Assembly (NCBI GenBank): GCA_016840025.1
Contig: JAEOTF010000041.1
Span: 1-64,000, forward strand
Direction of reading: 5' to 3'
Origin: Candidatus Hodarchaeota archaeon
GTDB taxonomy: Archaea > Asgardarchaeota > Heimdallarchaeia > Hodarchaeales > YT1-039
Length of the DNA: 64,000 nt
The position numbers were made by a program, and so were the translations under genes. The notes below the pieces were generated by a model, which saw only the letters and a list, made by a program, of their open reading frames with translations, ran no database searches and had not been told where the DNA came from. The first letter of the stretch is position 1. Each line of letters starts with the position of its first letter. Shown in pieces: positions 35,580 through 45,616 of this stretch.

Positions 35580-38108
35580 CTAATCTTTGTATCGCCTTTT
35601 TCGTGCTAAATAACAGGCCCCAATTATAGTAATGAAGAATATTATGAAGATATTAATAGAAAATTCGTTATTGGTAGTATTGGTAGTATTGGTAGCATTA
35701 GGGACAAAAACATTACTCGGTATAATTTTACATATCCACTGTGTGAAAACAAGGCTGCCATTCCGATTATAGTACATTGGTTGCCTTTGGTTATCAAACA
35801 TTAGATCAGAACCTATAACCAATACTCTTCCCCCACCATCTGTGACATGCGCTGCAATGCAAGCCTTTCCATCATGATCCGCGATAACTGTTGCTGTATC
35901 GCTTGAAACACTTAATTCTGTTCCTTCATATGAGAGATTCCCCCATATATTCCAGCTCGGGTACTTAATCTCAATTGATGTTAATCCAATGGTGTCTGTC
36001 TTAAACTCAATTCCCCATTCATCACTGAGAAGCTGATTCAATTCGGGAAGATAAGTAGTTTCTCTAATGTTTCCTAGGCTAAACACTAGTAATCCTCCTC
36101 CATTAGAGATATAGTGTTTTATAGCTGCTTCTTCCACCTCGGAAAAATCACAATATGGGGATGTTAGTTCTGTAGGTTCAATCCAATCAGTGTAAGGGTC
36201 ATAGACATAAGTGGCTGGATCTGGGAGAACCAGTGCGTCATAAGCCGATAGAAGTGCTTCAGTTAGCTCACTACGAACAAAAGGCTGCACAAGAATGTGA
36301 TTATCCATGAGCATATGAATGTAGTCTCTGAAAATACCATAAAAGAAATTTTGGTCTCCATAGTTTAAACCACCTATACTCCTGCGAGTGATCATTGTAT
36401 GAACCTCATCAAATAGAATTTTTGCTGCAGGTTGCTCTATCTGGAACTCGACAGGGATTTTACAATCAATTAAGGCCGTACTAAAGGTGATATTCCCTCT
36501 AACGAATCCTATCACAGCGTCCTCAGGAATGTTTATTCTGATTTGACATAATGTTGAATTTCCTGCTTCTATAACCTGTGGAACTTGGAGATATGGCTCA
36601 AGAGTAGGGGAACATAACGTCGATAGGTTTAAATTTGGACTTGCGACTAATGTAAGATTAAAATCTAACCACTGCCCTTGAAATAGCAGGGTAGTAGGAT
36701 AAAAAGGCAAATTTTGAGGATGAGGATAAAGTATTACCGGATAGGATGCTAAACGCGGCGCCGAAATAAGGATGTCTAAACTTTGGCTTATATTTAAAAA
36801 TCCTGCTCCTTCTCGCCAATCAGGAGCCGTTTCATGATCAATAGCACCTTTCAAAAGCGTTCCTTTTATAGTTCCTGTTGTGTAAGGTATACCGTTTGCT
36901 TTCAAGTAACTTACCAATAGCGCAGCAGCGCCACTAATACACGCCGCAGCTGGTGAGGTTCCGCTTACAGAAGTGAAACTTGTGGTTGTCCCTCTTGCAG
37001 GTGACATGACTCCCGTACCTGGAGCAGCAATATCTGGTTTCATCGAATAGTCAATTTTTGGGCCTGAGGAGCTTGAAGATACGATATTTCCATTATTGTC
37101 TGCATTCGCTACACATATGCCTTGTAAGGCTGTACCTGGATTATCCAAACTTCCCCCATCTATGCCGCTATATCCTTGATTCCCTGCTGATATTGAAAAA
37201 ACGATGCCTTTCCCATTTTTAGACAACTCATTTATAATAGCTTGGCGAGGCTCATTCGGTAAGTTATGATATTGACCAAAGCTCATATTAATAACATCCG
37301 CCCCATTATCCGCACAAAACTCTACTGCAGCGATAATGGCGCTTGTCGTTTCTTCCCAAGCACTGTTGGGGTGAAAAATCTTCGCATTGATTAGTTCTGC
37401 TTCAGGTGCAAAACCAGGCCAGGTTATGCCAGAATTTTCAGCAATACCAGCGCCTGCAGCGATTCCTGCCATGCTAGTACCATGTCCATGAGCATCATCT
37501 GTATCAGTGATGTTTTCCGAATAACCATAGATAGTACTGACGAAACTTTTCTTTGCTACAACTTTTCCTGCTATGTCAAGATGAGTTTCAGAAATTCCTG
37601 TGTCTATTATCCCAATTTTTACTCCTTGTCCTTTATATCCCATATCCCAAAGTCGAGTTGCACCTGTGATCAGTGCGGGGCTCGATGTCCCTATATCATT
37701 AGGTATCCGTGTTGTTTGAATCTCATCTCCAATATTGAAAGATTTATCCTCATAAACTGCCTGAATATCCTCTTTATAGTCTTCTACAAAACTTACAAGT
37801 TCAATTATACTTCCTTTTACCAAGATCATTGGTATATAGCGATATTGGTGAAGAATATCTACATTCCTTCTTGAAATATTTACAAAAATCTTAGATTTAA
37901 AAAGAATCAGTAGCCTAAGGTTCCTGTTCGGATTATTATTCTCTTTTTTCGGGTTTAATTTGGGAATGGAGATTTGGTTTTGTTTATCTGTTTTAAAAAG
38001 CGATTCGTTGGTTATCAGATTGTTATGCTCGAATTGAGCATTTAAATCTCCTAGATTTGAAACAAGGATAAAAATTATGAGAGTAATTGATAAGGGCTTT
38101 ATTATCAT
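35580..38108 (-). CDS. Membrane-anchored subtilisin-like serine protease (S8)
   Basis: A secreted S8 protease of 842 aa. A signal peptide (LSITLIIFILVSNLGDLNA) is followed by an I9-like propeptide region. The catalytic triad is visible: Asp169 in IGIIDTGI, His209 in HGHGTSMAGI, Ser385 in SGTSPAAA, with the oxyanion Asn310 in SISAGNQG. Residues about 470-570 resemble a beta-sandwich. Residues about 575-790 resemble a GATase1/ThuA-like fold (DALVLPDP, YISNGGGLLVFSLGN, GRVLVIGSDLMFDN). A C-terminal TM segment (IFIIFFITIIGACYLA) with RKRR anchors it, leaving the protease outside the cell. It is first in an apparent operon with the MFS gene. Confidence 0.92.
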   Translation of the reverse strand: MIIKPLSITLIIFILVSNLGDLNAQFEHNNLITNESLFKTDKQNQISIPKLNPKKENNNPNRNLRLLILFKSKIFVNISRRNVDILHQYRYIPMILVKGSIIELVSFVEDYKEDIQAVYEDKSFNIGDEIQTTRIPNDIGTSSPALITGATRLWDMGYKGQGVKIGIIDTGISETHLDIAGKVVAKKSFVSTIYGYSENITDTDDAHGHGTSMAGIAAGAGIAENSGITWPGFAPEAELINAKIFHPNSAWEETTSAIIAAVEFCADNGADVINMSFGQYHNLPNEPRQAIINELSKNGKGIVFSISAGNQGYSGIDGGSLDNPGTALQGICVANADNNGNIVSSSSSGPKIDYSMKPDIAAPGTGVMSPARGTTTSFTSVSGTSPAAACISGAAALLVSYLKANGIPYTTGTIKGTLLKGAIDHETAPDWREGAGFLNISQSLDILISAPRLASYPVILYPHPQNLPFYPTTLLFQGQWLDFNLTLVASPNLNLSTLCSPTLEPYLQVPQVIEAGNSTLCQIRINIPEDAVIGFVRGNITFSTALIDCKIPVEFQIEQPAAKILFDEVHTMITRRSIGGLNYGDQNFFYGIFRDYIHMLMDNHILVQPFVRSELTEALLSAYDALVLPDPATYVYDPYTDWIEPTELTSPYCDFSEVEEAAIKHYISNGGGLLVFSLGNIRETTYLPELNQLLSDEWGIEFKTDTIGLTSIEIKYPSWNIWGNLSYEGTELSVSSDTATVIADHDGKACIAAHVTDGGGRVLVIGSDLMFDNQRQPMYYNRNGSLVFTQWICKIIPSNVFVPNATNTTNTTNNEFSINIFIIFFITIIGACYLARKRRYKD

Positions 38109-38196
38109 GTGTTTTCACAGTACCAGCGAATCATATCAATTCGATCTTTTTAGCAGATTTTGAATCATCTGTTGTCACACAAAATGCATGTTGCTT

Positions 38197-39042
38197 CTAT
38201 TTCTTAGTCAGAATATCCCCCAACTTTCCAAGTCCCTCTGAAGAGACTTGAAGAATGTCAATTCCTCTTCGTATAGTGAGCGCAAAGAATTGAGTTGCTA
38301 CACTAGTCCATGGGCCTAATTCGTCAAAGAAGAAATCTAATTCATGTCTACTTTTGACAGACTCAATTCCTTGAAGGACATTTTCTCCTTGTAGGATGAC
38401 AGCTCCTAGTCCTTGAACGCCTGAAGTCTGAGTACTAATTTCAAATTGGAGACTTTTTGCTTCCAAAGTGTATGCAGCCTTCTTTATCATTCTTGCATTT
38501 ATGGGGATTTTTTTGAGATCTGCATAAAGGTTTGGCATTATTAAAGACTCAAAGAGATCCAAAGCCAAACCTTTGTTCTCTATCAGCATAATTTGTTGTT
38601 CGGGAAGCCCAATTCCTCTATAGATAGACCGATAGTAAGGAGATCGTGATCTAAACTCAATTGTAATTAAAATACTTTCATCAGTCAGTTTGAAGGATTG
38701 AATATGACCACTTACACGAACTCTATGGTATTCTAGAAAGTCAGAGGCTTTAAAAGTTCCATTGTTGAGATCTAGAAGATTAAGTTTATGATCTGAGAGT
38801 GCTAAATATGGTAGAAAGGGAGAATTTAGTGTTGTCCGCCAACTAAGTCTTCGAATTTCCGCTGTATTTTCCGTATTTAAAGATTGCAGAAGTGTAGAGA
38901 TAAATTGTTTTCGTTTATCGGGATTTTCCGGCATGGTTGTCTTTTTCTTAGTCTTTTTTTCTATGAAATCTTCTAGACAATAAGAAGGAATAACTCTTAC
39001 ATTTTCAATAAGCGTAGTAAGCTTTTTTTCATCCATGAGCAC
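38197..39042 (-). CDS. Unknown protein co-transcribed with a Ras-like GTPase
   Basis: A 281-aa soluble protein with no family I recognise. The N-terminus is basic and helical (FIEKKTKKKTTMPENPDKRK). The rest looks mixed alpha/beta, with strands such as HRVRVSGHIQSFKLTDESIL and AYTLEAKSLQFEIST and a C-terminal helix ending in LGDILTKK. There is no signal peptide or TM segment. It lies 12 bp downstream of the Ras-like GTPase on the same strand, so co-transcription is very likely and a role as effector, GAP/GEF or cargo for that GTPase is the simplest guess. Nothing in the sequence identifies the mechanism. Confidence 0.6.
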   Translation of the reverse strand: MLMDEKKLTTLIENVRVIPSYCLEDFIEKKTKKKTTMPENPDKRKQFISTLLQSLNTENTAEIRRLSWRTTLNSPFLPYLALSDHKLNLLDLNNGTFKASDFLEYHRVRVSGHIQSFKLTDESILITIEFRSRSPYYRSIYRGIGLPEQQIMLIENKGLALDLFESLIMPNLYADLKKIPINARMIKKAAYTLEAKSLQFEISTQTSGVQGLGAVILQGENVLQGIESVKSRHELDFFFDELGPWTSVATQFFALTIRRGIDILQVSSEGLGKLGDILTKK

Positions 39043-39054
39043 GTGGATTTCTCC

Positions 39055-39663
39055 CTATGACTTTTGTTGAGTAAGATACGCCTCACACAATTTTGCAAAG
39101 GCTTCTGTGACATTAGTATTTTCTTTGGCAGAGGTGCTGATGTGTGTGATGACATTCATTTCTTTCATAGCTTCCTTAATTTCCTTTTCTCCTATCATGA
39201 TCATTTCTTTCAAATCTGCCTTATTACCTGCCAATAATGTTACAGGTGGTATGTCCATATCGCAGTGTTCTAGGAGTTCTTTAAACCACATATCTTTGAG
39301 ATTTACGAGTGTACGGGGACGTGTTAAATCATAAACTAACATGGCTAGGTGAGCACCACGATAAAATACATTTCGGAGTGACTCAAATCGTTTTTGACCT
39401 CCGATATCGTTAATTGATACTTTAACCGCGGTCCCATCGGTAAGAGGAACAGTTTTAGAAGAAACATTCAAACCAACGGTTAGATGGTAGTTTTGCATGA
39501 AACGCCCTTCAACATAACGGGCGACAAGGGATGTTTTTCCAACCCCAGGATCACCAACGAGAATCATTTTCATTACAGTTTTATAGGAAGTTCTACGTGA
39601 CATAATGATACGCCACCACACATTAAACATGAAATCCTCGGTTATATCGCTCTGATTAGACAT
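39055..39663 (-). CDS. Ras/Rab-like small GTPase
   Basis: A eukaryotic-type small GTPase of 202 aa. G1 GDPGVGKTS (residues 37-45), a switch I threonine in YHLTVGLNV, G3 DIGGQKRFESLR, G4 GNKADL and G5 STSAKEN are all intact, so it should bind and hydrolyse GTP; the catalytic Gln of GGQ is present. The order YRGAHLAMLVYDLTRPRTL is typical of Rab/Ras rather than Arf or MglA. There is an N-terminal extension of about 30 residues. An internal start at MSRRTSYKTV (residue 21) would remove most of it. There is no C-terminal cysteine, so prenyl anchoring is unlikely. The downstream 281-aa gene is probably its operon partner. Confidence 0.93.
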   Translation of the reverse strand: MSNQSDITEDFMFNVWWRIIMSRRTSYKTVMKMILVGDPGVGKTSLVARYVEGRFMQNYHLTVGLNVSSKTVPLTDGTAVKVSINDIGGQKRFESLRNVFYRGAHLAMLVYDLTRPRTLVNLKDMWFKELLEHCDMDIPPVTLLAGNKADLKEMIMIGEKEIKEAMKEMNVITHISTSAKENTNVTEAFAKLCEAYLTQQKS

Positions 39664-39838
39664 AACTTCTCCTTTTGTTAGAAGATTCAGAGTATTCTAA
39701 AATTATCAATGAAGTATAAAGAAGTTTTTAATTATCTAAAAAGAAATAAGATTATTCTTTGATTGATGCCACTCCGATTGATCAATGAAAATAGAAAAAA
39801 AGACTATAGACTATTGGAAAAAAGATAAAAAAGTAGGA

Positions 39839-40675
39839 TTATAAAAACACTGCTATAAGGAATAGAATTATCCAGAAAGATTCAAATAAAATGATTGATC
39901 TTGAGAATCGAATGGATTCTGCGGGCCATGGTCTCCTAAAAGTTCTACTTTCAGTTAAACGTTCTAAAACTGCCATAAACCACCGATAAGTGTCTATTAA
40001 GGGACGTGTTTTGCTTTTTTTGATTCCTTCCTCTGAATAGATCATACGTACTGGGCATTCGACAATTTTGTACTGTTGAATCCATGCTTCTATAAGGATT
40101 TCTGTCTCTGAATCAAAGTGGTCTTTTTTCAAAAAAGGGAGAACATTTTGAACTAGTCTAGCAGAGTAACAACGAAATCCACATTGTAAATCACCGATTT
40201 TAACTCCAAAGACTTGCTTGAAATAACTTGAAGTCACCATATTGGTAAAACGACGACTAAAAGGCATTGACATAGCTGTTTGGGAATCAGGTTGGCGATT
40301 GCCTACCACACAATCGGCCTTCATCTTGAGCATGGTTCCAACAAGTCGAGCTATCTCTGCTGGATCGTGTTGAAGATCTGCATCGATGGTGATGATTAGA
40401 TCTGTATTTGATTCTTCGATAGCTGCCTTCATTCCAATTCGCAATGCCTTCCCTTTTCCTTGATTTGTCTCGTTTCGAATGACTTTAACTGCTTTGGTGC
40501 GAGCAATAGCTCCTGTTTGGTCTATACTTCCATCATCAACGACAATGATCTTGGAAACATAGGATAAGACTTTATCTATGGCTTGAGCAATATTTTCTCC
40601 TTCATTGTATGCTGGAATTATAGCTAATACGTTTGACCGGCAAAATTCAATGATATCTGAAATATTATTACTCAT
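39839..40675 (-). CDS. Family 2 glycosyltransferase (dolichol-phosphate sugar synthase-like)
   Basis: A 278-aa GT2 enzyme. It begins with the GT-A core (VLAIIPAYNEGENIAQAI, KIIVVDDGSIDQTGAIA), then the metal-binding DAD motif in TIDADLQHDP. The acceptor-side motif QCGFRCYSA and a TEILIEAW catalytic-region segment are typical of DPM1/DPG synthase-like enzymes, which load mannose or glucose onto dolichol phosphate. One C-terminal TM helix (ILFESFWIILFLIAVFL) would hold it at the membrane. A role in N-glycosylation fits the many sequons in the surface proteins of this window, but the sugar is not known. Confidence 0.9.
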   Translation of the reverse strand: MSNNISDIIEFCRSNVLAIIPAYNEGENIAQAIDKVLSYVSKIIVVDDGSIDQTGAIARTKAVKVIRNETNQGKGKALRIGMKAAIEESNTDLIITIDADLQHDPAEIARLVGTMLKMKADCVVGNRQPDSQTAMSMPFSRRFTNMVTSSYFKQVFGVKIGDLQCGFRCYSARLVQNVLPFLKKDHFDSETEILIEAWIQQYKIVECPVRMIYSEEGIKKSKTRPLIDTYRWFMAVLERLTESRTFRRPWPAESIRFSRSIILFESFWIILFLIAVFL

Positions 40676-41015
40676 GTTTTCTTCTTAGTTATCTTCATTG
40701 TTTAATTCTTCTGGGAATATTAACAATGGACACACATATAATATGACCGAAAAAATATTTGTCAGTTAACCTTCTCTCTTCCCTTCTTTTTATGTAAGAA
40801 ATGCCCACGAACTAAAAAGGCGCGTTCACCCCCATATCAGCGATTAGTTATCAATTCCAATAATCTTAGTAATTTACTAGTAATTTGATTTATGATAAGA
40901 CCTTAACAGTATTTCTCTGTTCGTTTATAAATGGAATACCAAAAGGTCTATCGAAGGACGAATGATTGTAGACGACCAAGAATTATTCCAGTCCAATTTT
41001 CTCAGGTGGTAGTCC
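40676..41015. other. 340-base intergenic region
   Basis: It lies between the divergent glycosyltransferase and LAGLIDADG-like genes. The left part is AT-rich and should hold the glycosyltransferase promoter. From about 40931 the base composition shifts to the C-rich style of the next gene, and a 65-codon open frame overlaps its start in another phase (40931-41128); I could not support that frame as a separate gene. Confidence 0.5.
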
Positions 41016-42701
41016 ATGATACAAGGAAAGAAGAACACAAGGGACAAATCCGATCCAGATACACCACCATCAATAAAGAAGAATTTTGGGTGCAACATCT
41101 TGGACTACCTTTCTCCTATTGTTGGTAATTCACTGAATGAAGAACAAACCGTCCAGAAAGAAAAAGAAATAGAACACCTTCCACCTGCTAAGAAAAAGAT
41201 CCCACCGAAGATAATCAAGTCACAAGGAAAGTTGGGGATACCTCACACCCTAATAGAAATCCCCACACCCCCCGAAAAACCAGCCATTACCTCAGACATC
41301 CCCCTTAACCACCAACAAACCTTCTCTATCACCGTTACAGAGGTATTGGAAGGCACAGAATTGGGACAATGGACAGTCATCAAAAGCAAGGACTCCAACG
41401 GGCGAATCTTTAAGATCTACCTCAATGGTCATCATGGCAACCTTTGGGAAGTCGGCAAAACCTACGACATCTTTGGAATGGTGACATCTACCCAAATATC
41501 TAATGGCGAACTAATACATATTCTAAAACCACTTGAAAGGTCTTCTATCCCCACACGCCAAGAGGTTAGGTCGCTTACAAATGATAAACAAAAAGAACAA
41601 GAACAAGGAAGAATCATACTGGACACGGCAACACCTTGGCGGAATAAACTGTTTTTGCTGGTCTTTTACCACTTCCTCCGACTGTCTCCCAAAAGGATAG
41701 TAAAGATGCTATCCGAACTTGGTAGCAGCGTTTCAGGTATGACAATCACTAACAATGCAAAAAAATTAAACCTCAGTCGCACACCTAACGAGTTGTATGT
41801 CTGTATTTACTATCTCCTCTTCGAGTACTCCATTCGCGATACAGCCAAAATCTTTGATTCCACTCATACCACAGTAATGGGCATTATCACACGCAATGGC
41901 TTTGAAACACGTACTAGAACAGAAAGTGCACTTCTAAGACATAAAAAAAGCCTATCGTCTCTCTACAATATCCCTATTACGCCTGAATTTCGAGAACTAT
42001 TGTACGGCAGTGTAGCTGCCGATGGTACAATGCCATCTGGGGTTAATACCTCTGGTTATGAGATCAAGTTAAAATGGGAAAGCAGAGAGTATCTTTTACA
42101 TTTCCATGCACAGATTGCAGAGGCATCAGGTTATACGGTTAAAATTTTCGAACGTCAAGTCCCCTGCGTCAATGACGACAATGATACTGTCTCAATGACT
42201 ATTGTTCGCGTTAATTACAGTGTACAATTGAAAGCTTTAGAAGAGAAGTTCTACCGCGACTTAACTCCTCAAGAAAAAGAACTCTACCCCGATAGGAAAC
42301 GGATGAAAGTTCTGCCTCCAGACTTCTTCATCACACCCCGTCTTTGCACCTATCTCTACTTGGAAGATGGAAGGTTATCCAAACAACACTATACTAATAT
42401 AAATGGTGAAACATCGACTCATTGGTTTGTTGAGATTTGTACAGATAACTTTGATCTGTCAGACGTAGAACGACTCTGTACCCTCTTGATCGCAGAAATC
42501 AGAGATAGCGGTATCGAACCATACCTGGTTACAGCACACGAAGTTCAACTTGCAAATGGAAGAACGATCACTCCCAAAAAGGACGTCTATCATAGAATAA
42601 GATTCGATGCGGAAGCATCCCGAAAATTTTTTGACTATATTGGTTGGAAAAGTCCTGTTTCCTGCTTCGACTACAAATATCCACCTGAACCTACTATCTA
42701 A
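41016..42701 (+). CDS. LAGLIDADG endonuclease-like protein with OB-like and HTH regions
   Basis: A 561-aa freestanding protein. The C-terminal half has two LAGLIDADG-type motifs: LLYGSVAADG (residues 328-337) and YLYLEDGRL (446-454, acidic D451), the spacing expected of a single-chain homing endonuclease. Residues about 105-175 look like an OB fold (FSITVTEVLEG to LIHILKPLE). Residues about 205-310 contain HTH-like segments (SPKRIVKMLSELGSSVSGMT, SIRDTAKIFDSTHTTVMGII). The start is ATG 41016, one codon after an in-frame stop. The coding strand is C-rich with runs such as CCCCACACCCCCC, unlike its neighbours, which suggests recent acquisition. No intein or intron host gene is visible at this site. 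It could alternatively be a LAGLIDADG-derived regulator. Confidence 0.65.
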   Translation: MIQGKKNTRDKSDPDTPPSIKKNFGCNILDYLSPIVGNSLNEEQTVQKEKEIEHLPPAKKKIPPKIIKSQGKLGIPHTLIEIPTPPEKPAITSDIPLNHQQTFSITVTEVLEGTELGQWTVIKSKDSNGRIFKIYLNGHHGNLWEVGKTYDIFGMVTSTQISNGELIHILKPLERSSIPTRQEVRSLTNDKQKEQEQGRIILDTATPWRNKLFLLVFYHFLRLSPKRIVKMLSELGSSVSGMTITNNAKKLNLSRTPNELYVCIYYLLFEYSIRDTAKIFDSTHTTVMGIITRNGFETRTRTESALLRHKKSLSSLYNIPITPEFRELLYGSVAADGTMPSGVNTSGYEIKLKWESREYLLHFHAQIAEASGYTVKIFERQVPCVNDDNDTVSMTIVRVNYSVQLKALEEKFYRDLTPQEKELYPDRKRMKVLPPDFFITPRLCTYLYLEDGRLSKQHYTNINGETSTHWFVEICTDNFDLSDVERLCTLLIAEIRDSGIEPYLVTAHEVQLANGRTITPKKDVYHRIRFDAEASRKFFDYIGWKSPVSCFDYKYPPEPTI

Positions 42702-43408
42702 GAGGTTCTTCCTTCTCCCTTTCTTTTCTTGCTCTCCACAAAATACTTCATAAACTAACACAACCTTTTCCACATTATTTTAGATAACATCAAAACAATT
42801 ATTTGAAACAACTTTTCGCTGTTTTCCTACCAATCCATGAAAAATACTGATCAAAATGAACATAGAACAATAATGTCGTTTCATGAAAACTATTAATGGA
42901 TGTTCTGAATCTTAGAAATAGTCAAATTATCATCAATTAAATCAACAATAATATCCATTGCGATTGTTTCTGAACGGGCGGGTATTATATGAAAGAAATG
43001 GAAGAGGACACGATTAAAATGATTACGTTTCTAATTCTTTTATTTAAACCATTTTTTCATGATGTGGTATAATTTATAATAAGGAAAAAGCCAAGAACTG
43101 GTTTATCAGATGATAAGAAGGATTCAAATTATAAAAACCTGGATAATACAGTTTTCCGCTCACGAGAGGTAATATCTTGAAAAAACGGTGGTTATTGGTA
43201 GCTGATGGAAAGAAAGTTCTCGATAAGGGAGTTTAGGACATGGTTAATCTATGTAACTTTAGGTGAAAAGCCAAAAAAACCATTGGTAAATAGCCATGTC
43301 TATTCATTCATTTCCAATTCAAGGGTAGTTTCATAAACTATCTATTTATTTCCAACTCAAGGAATGTTTTAAATTTCAAAAGAATAGAGTTCCTCGGACT
43401 GTTACCAT
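42702..43408. other. 707-base intergenic region
   Basis: No coding region, tRNA or obvious structured RNA is seen. It is AT-rich. A short direct repeat, ATTTCCAA(T/C)TCAAGG, occurs at 43310-43323 and 43349-43362, about 50-100 bases before the prenyl synthase start, and could be a regulator site. Much of the remainder may be debris associated with insertion of the endonuclease gene, but nothing shows this directly. Confidence 0.5.
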
Positions 43409-44398
43409 ATGACGATGGAAGAATATCTTAGTCCCGCCTTAATCAAAAACATTAGATATGCACTTGATGAGACAATAAAAGGCCTTCCTGAACCACTGAA
43501 GGGCAGAATCAAAGAATATGTTACTCAAACAAGGGGTAAAATGATTCGTCCATCTATTGTTGTTAATGTCGCTAAATTATTGAGTGGGGATATAGGTGTT
43601 GCCATAGATGCTGCCATGAAAAGCGCCGTCTGTGTGGAATTGATGCACAATATGTCTTTAATTCATGATGATATCCTCGATGGAGCTCCTCTTCGCCGAG
43701 GAAAGGAATCATATCACCGTCGGCATGGAATTGCTCGTGCCATCAATGATGGTGACGTTTTACTAACCTATGCTCTCTCCACCATTAACCACGAACCAAC
43801 TTTGAAAATCCTTCTCGAAGTATCCTTAATGGTTGGAGAAGGTCAGATTATCGAGTTAGAATTTCGCGCAAATAATGATTTTAACTTCACACCTAAGGAT
43901 GCAATACGAATCATGGATCTGAAGACAGCGGGCGTCTTCAATGGATGCCTTCGCCTCGGATTTCTTGCAGCTGATCGCCTCGATGAAATCGGAATGATCG
44001 GTCATTTTGCTCAAAAGGCAGGAATAGCTTTCCAAATCCAAGATGACATTTTGGATATCATTGGCAAAGAAGAAGAATTTGGAAAAAAGCACTTCTGGGA
44101 CATCCAAGAATCCAAAAGAAGTTTATTTCTTGCTTATGCTCTTCAAACGGATCATCGGCCAACACTTGAGAGAATTTTCAATGTAAAAATCGGTGAAAAG
44201 ACTGAAGAAGATGTTAGATCTGTAGTTGAGGCTTTTCATGACGTACTTGATGATGTAAAGGCTGTTAAGCAACGTTATCTGAAAGAGGCTATTGAAGGTA
44301 TTAGGACTGAGCAGGAACGCGCCGAAAATTCGGATGTTCGTGAGCTTTGTGACTACATTACAATTCTGTCGCATTACTTGTGTTCACGTACCAAATAA
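43409..44398 (+). CDS. Polyprenyl (geranylgeranyl/farnesyl-type) diphosphate synthase
   Basis: A trans-isoprenyl diphosphate synthase that builds the C20 (or similar) chain for archaeal ether lipids. Both aspartate-rich motifs are present: first DDILD (residues 87-91) followed by RRG, and second DDILD (212-216) after FQIQ. GKMIRP near residue 43-48 is the substrate diphosphate-binding segment. The 329-aa length is standard. Chain length cannot be fixed by eye. The DUF1464 gene follows 95 bases downstream on the same strand. Confidence 0.92.
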   Translation: MTMEEYLSPALIKNIRYALDETIKGLPEPLKGRIKEYVTQTRGKMIRPSIVVNVAKLLSGDIGVAIDAAMKSAVCVELMHNMSLIHDDILDGAPLRRGKESYHRRHGIARAINDGDVLLTYALSTINHEPTLKILLEVSLMVGEGQIIELEFRANNDFNFTPKDAIRIMDLKTAGVFNGCLRLGFLAADRLDEIGMIGHFAQKAGIAFQIQDDILDIIGKEEEFGKKHFWDIQESKRSLFLAYALQTDHRPTLERIFNVKIGEKTEEDVRSVVEAFHDVLDDVKAVKQRYLKEAIEGIRTEQERAENSDVRELCDYITILSHYLCSRTK

Positions 44399-44493
44399 GC
44401 TTTCAGGAAATGTAATACTCTATTGAAGTACAAGAAATCGATATTTTCGAATTATAACGGTGAATTGCAAGACTTAAACGGCTTGATGCTGAA

Positions 44494-45585
44494 TTGAAAC
44501 CATTAGTAGTTGGAATCGACCCTGGTTCATCTCATTGGAGTATATATGGATTTTCTTCGGAAGAAACAATTCTTGATATCTCAATTTCAACAGCTCATTG
44601 GTTTGACATCGAATCTGCTCTTCAAGATGTGGTGGAACTAGCTCCTGACTTGGTGGTGGGACCCTCGGGTTATGGTTTACCATTAGTCAAACTAAACGAC
44701 CTTTCAGCGCTTGATAAAGAGCTTGCTGTTCTCTATAAAGGTAATTCACTTATCGGTGTACGAAAAGCGTGGGAAGCTCTACAACCAATCGCCAATAGGG
44801 TTGTGTTAATTCCTGGTGTGAAACACCTTTCTACAGTTCCTTCGTATCGGAAGATTAATCGTATTGATATGGGCACTGCGGACAAAGTTTGTGCAACAGT
44901 TAATTCCATTTCAATTATTCACGAAATGACGCATATTCCTCTTTCTTCAATTTCTTTTGTTCATGCAGAGTTAGGACACGGGTTTAATGCCTATATTGGA
45001 GTCGAAAACGGGCGTATTGTTGATGGAATTGGTGGAACTATGACAACCCTTTCCTTTACAAGCGGTGGGACTCTCGATGCGGAACTAGCTTATCTGCTGA
45101 ATAAAATTCCTAAAAAAATCGTTTTTCAGGGAGGGATACTCTCTTCTCCCAATGTAGGAAATCTCCAATCTCCCCATGAATTACTTAAAAGCTCTCCACA
45201 ATTATGGAATGCTTATATAGAAGCTATTGCAAAAGATATCGCTCGAATATTGGTTTCCATTCCATCGGCTAACATGGTTATTCTTTCAGGGCAATATGGC
45301 AATAATAAGGCTCTTAATAACGTTTTAAAGTCATCTTTTTCATCCTTAGAATTCAGAACAATAACTAAAACGGGTTATGCTAGTGTGGCAGCTCGTGGTG
45401 CCGCTTTAATGGCAAATGGTCTCAGTGGAGGAAAATATAAATCTCTTATTGAACATTTGAAAATTCGAGAAGCGCAGGGAAATATTCTTGATCATATTTT
45501 CTATGAAAAACCCGATTTAAACTGTTTGTTATCCCACTTACATGATTTGATCAACAAAGACCTCCCAAGGAAAGAGGAAAATTAA
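44494..45585 (+). CDS. DUF1464 family protein (ASKHA-fold, kinase-like)
   Basis: A 363-aa member of the DUF1464 family, found mainly in archaea and predicted to have the actin/hexokinase (ASKHA) ATPase fold. The phosphate-1 motif is GIDPGSSHWSIYGF near the N-terminus. PSGYGLPLVKLND and YRKINRIDMGTADKVC are typical of the family, and GGTMTTLSFTSGGTLDAELA marks the second phosphate loop. Its substrate is unknown; a sugar or short-chain acid kinase is often suggested by the fold. The start is TTG 44494, as the nearby ATG is out of frame. It lies downstream of the prenyl synthase, possibly co-transcribed. Confidence 0.85.
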   Translation: MKPLVVGIDPGSSHWSIYGFSSEETILDISISTAHWFDIESALQDVVELAPDLVVGPSGYGLPLVKLNDLSALDKELAVLYKGNSLIGVRKAWEALQPIANRVVLIPGVKHLSTVPSYRKINRIDMGTADKVCATVNSISIIHEMTHIPLSSISFVHAELGHGFNAYIGVENGRIVDGIGGTMTTLSFTSGGTLDAELAYLLNKIPKKIVFQGGILSSPNVGNLQSPHELLKSSPQLWNAYIEAIAKDIARILVSIPSANMVILSGQYGNNKALNNVLKSSFSSLEFRTITKTGYASVAARGAALMANGLSGGKYKSLIEHLKIREAQGNILDHIFYEKPDLNCLLSHLHDLINKDLPRKEEN

Positions 45586-45616
45586 ACCATCTTGCATCTA
45601 GCTGCTTATTAAAACT

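Noticed and set aside
40931..41128. 65-codon frame before the LAGLIDADG gene
   Set aside because: It overlaps the start of that gene in another phase and has no family. It might be part of a frameshifted N-terminus, but this could not be shown.
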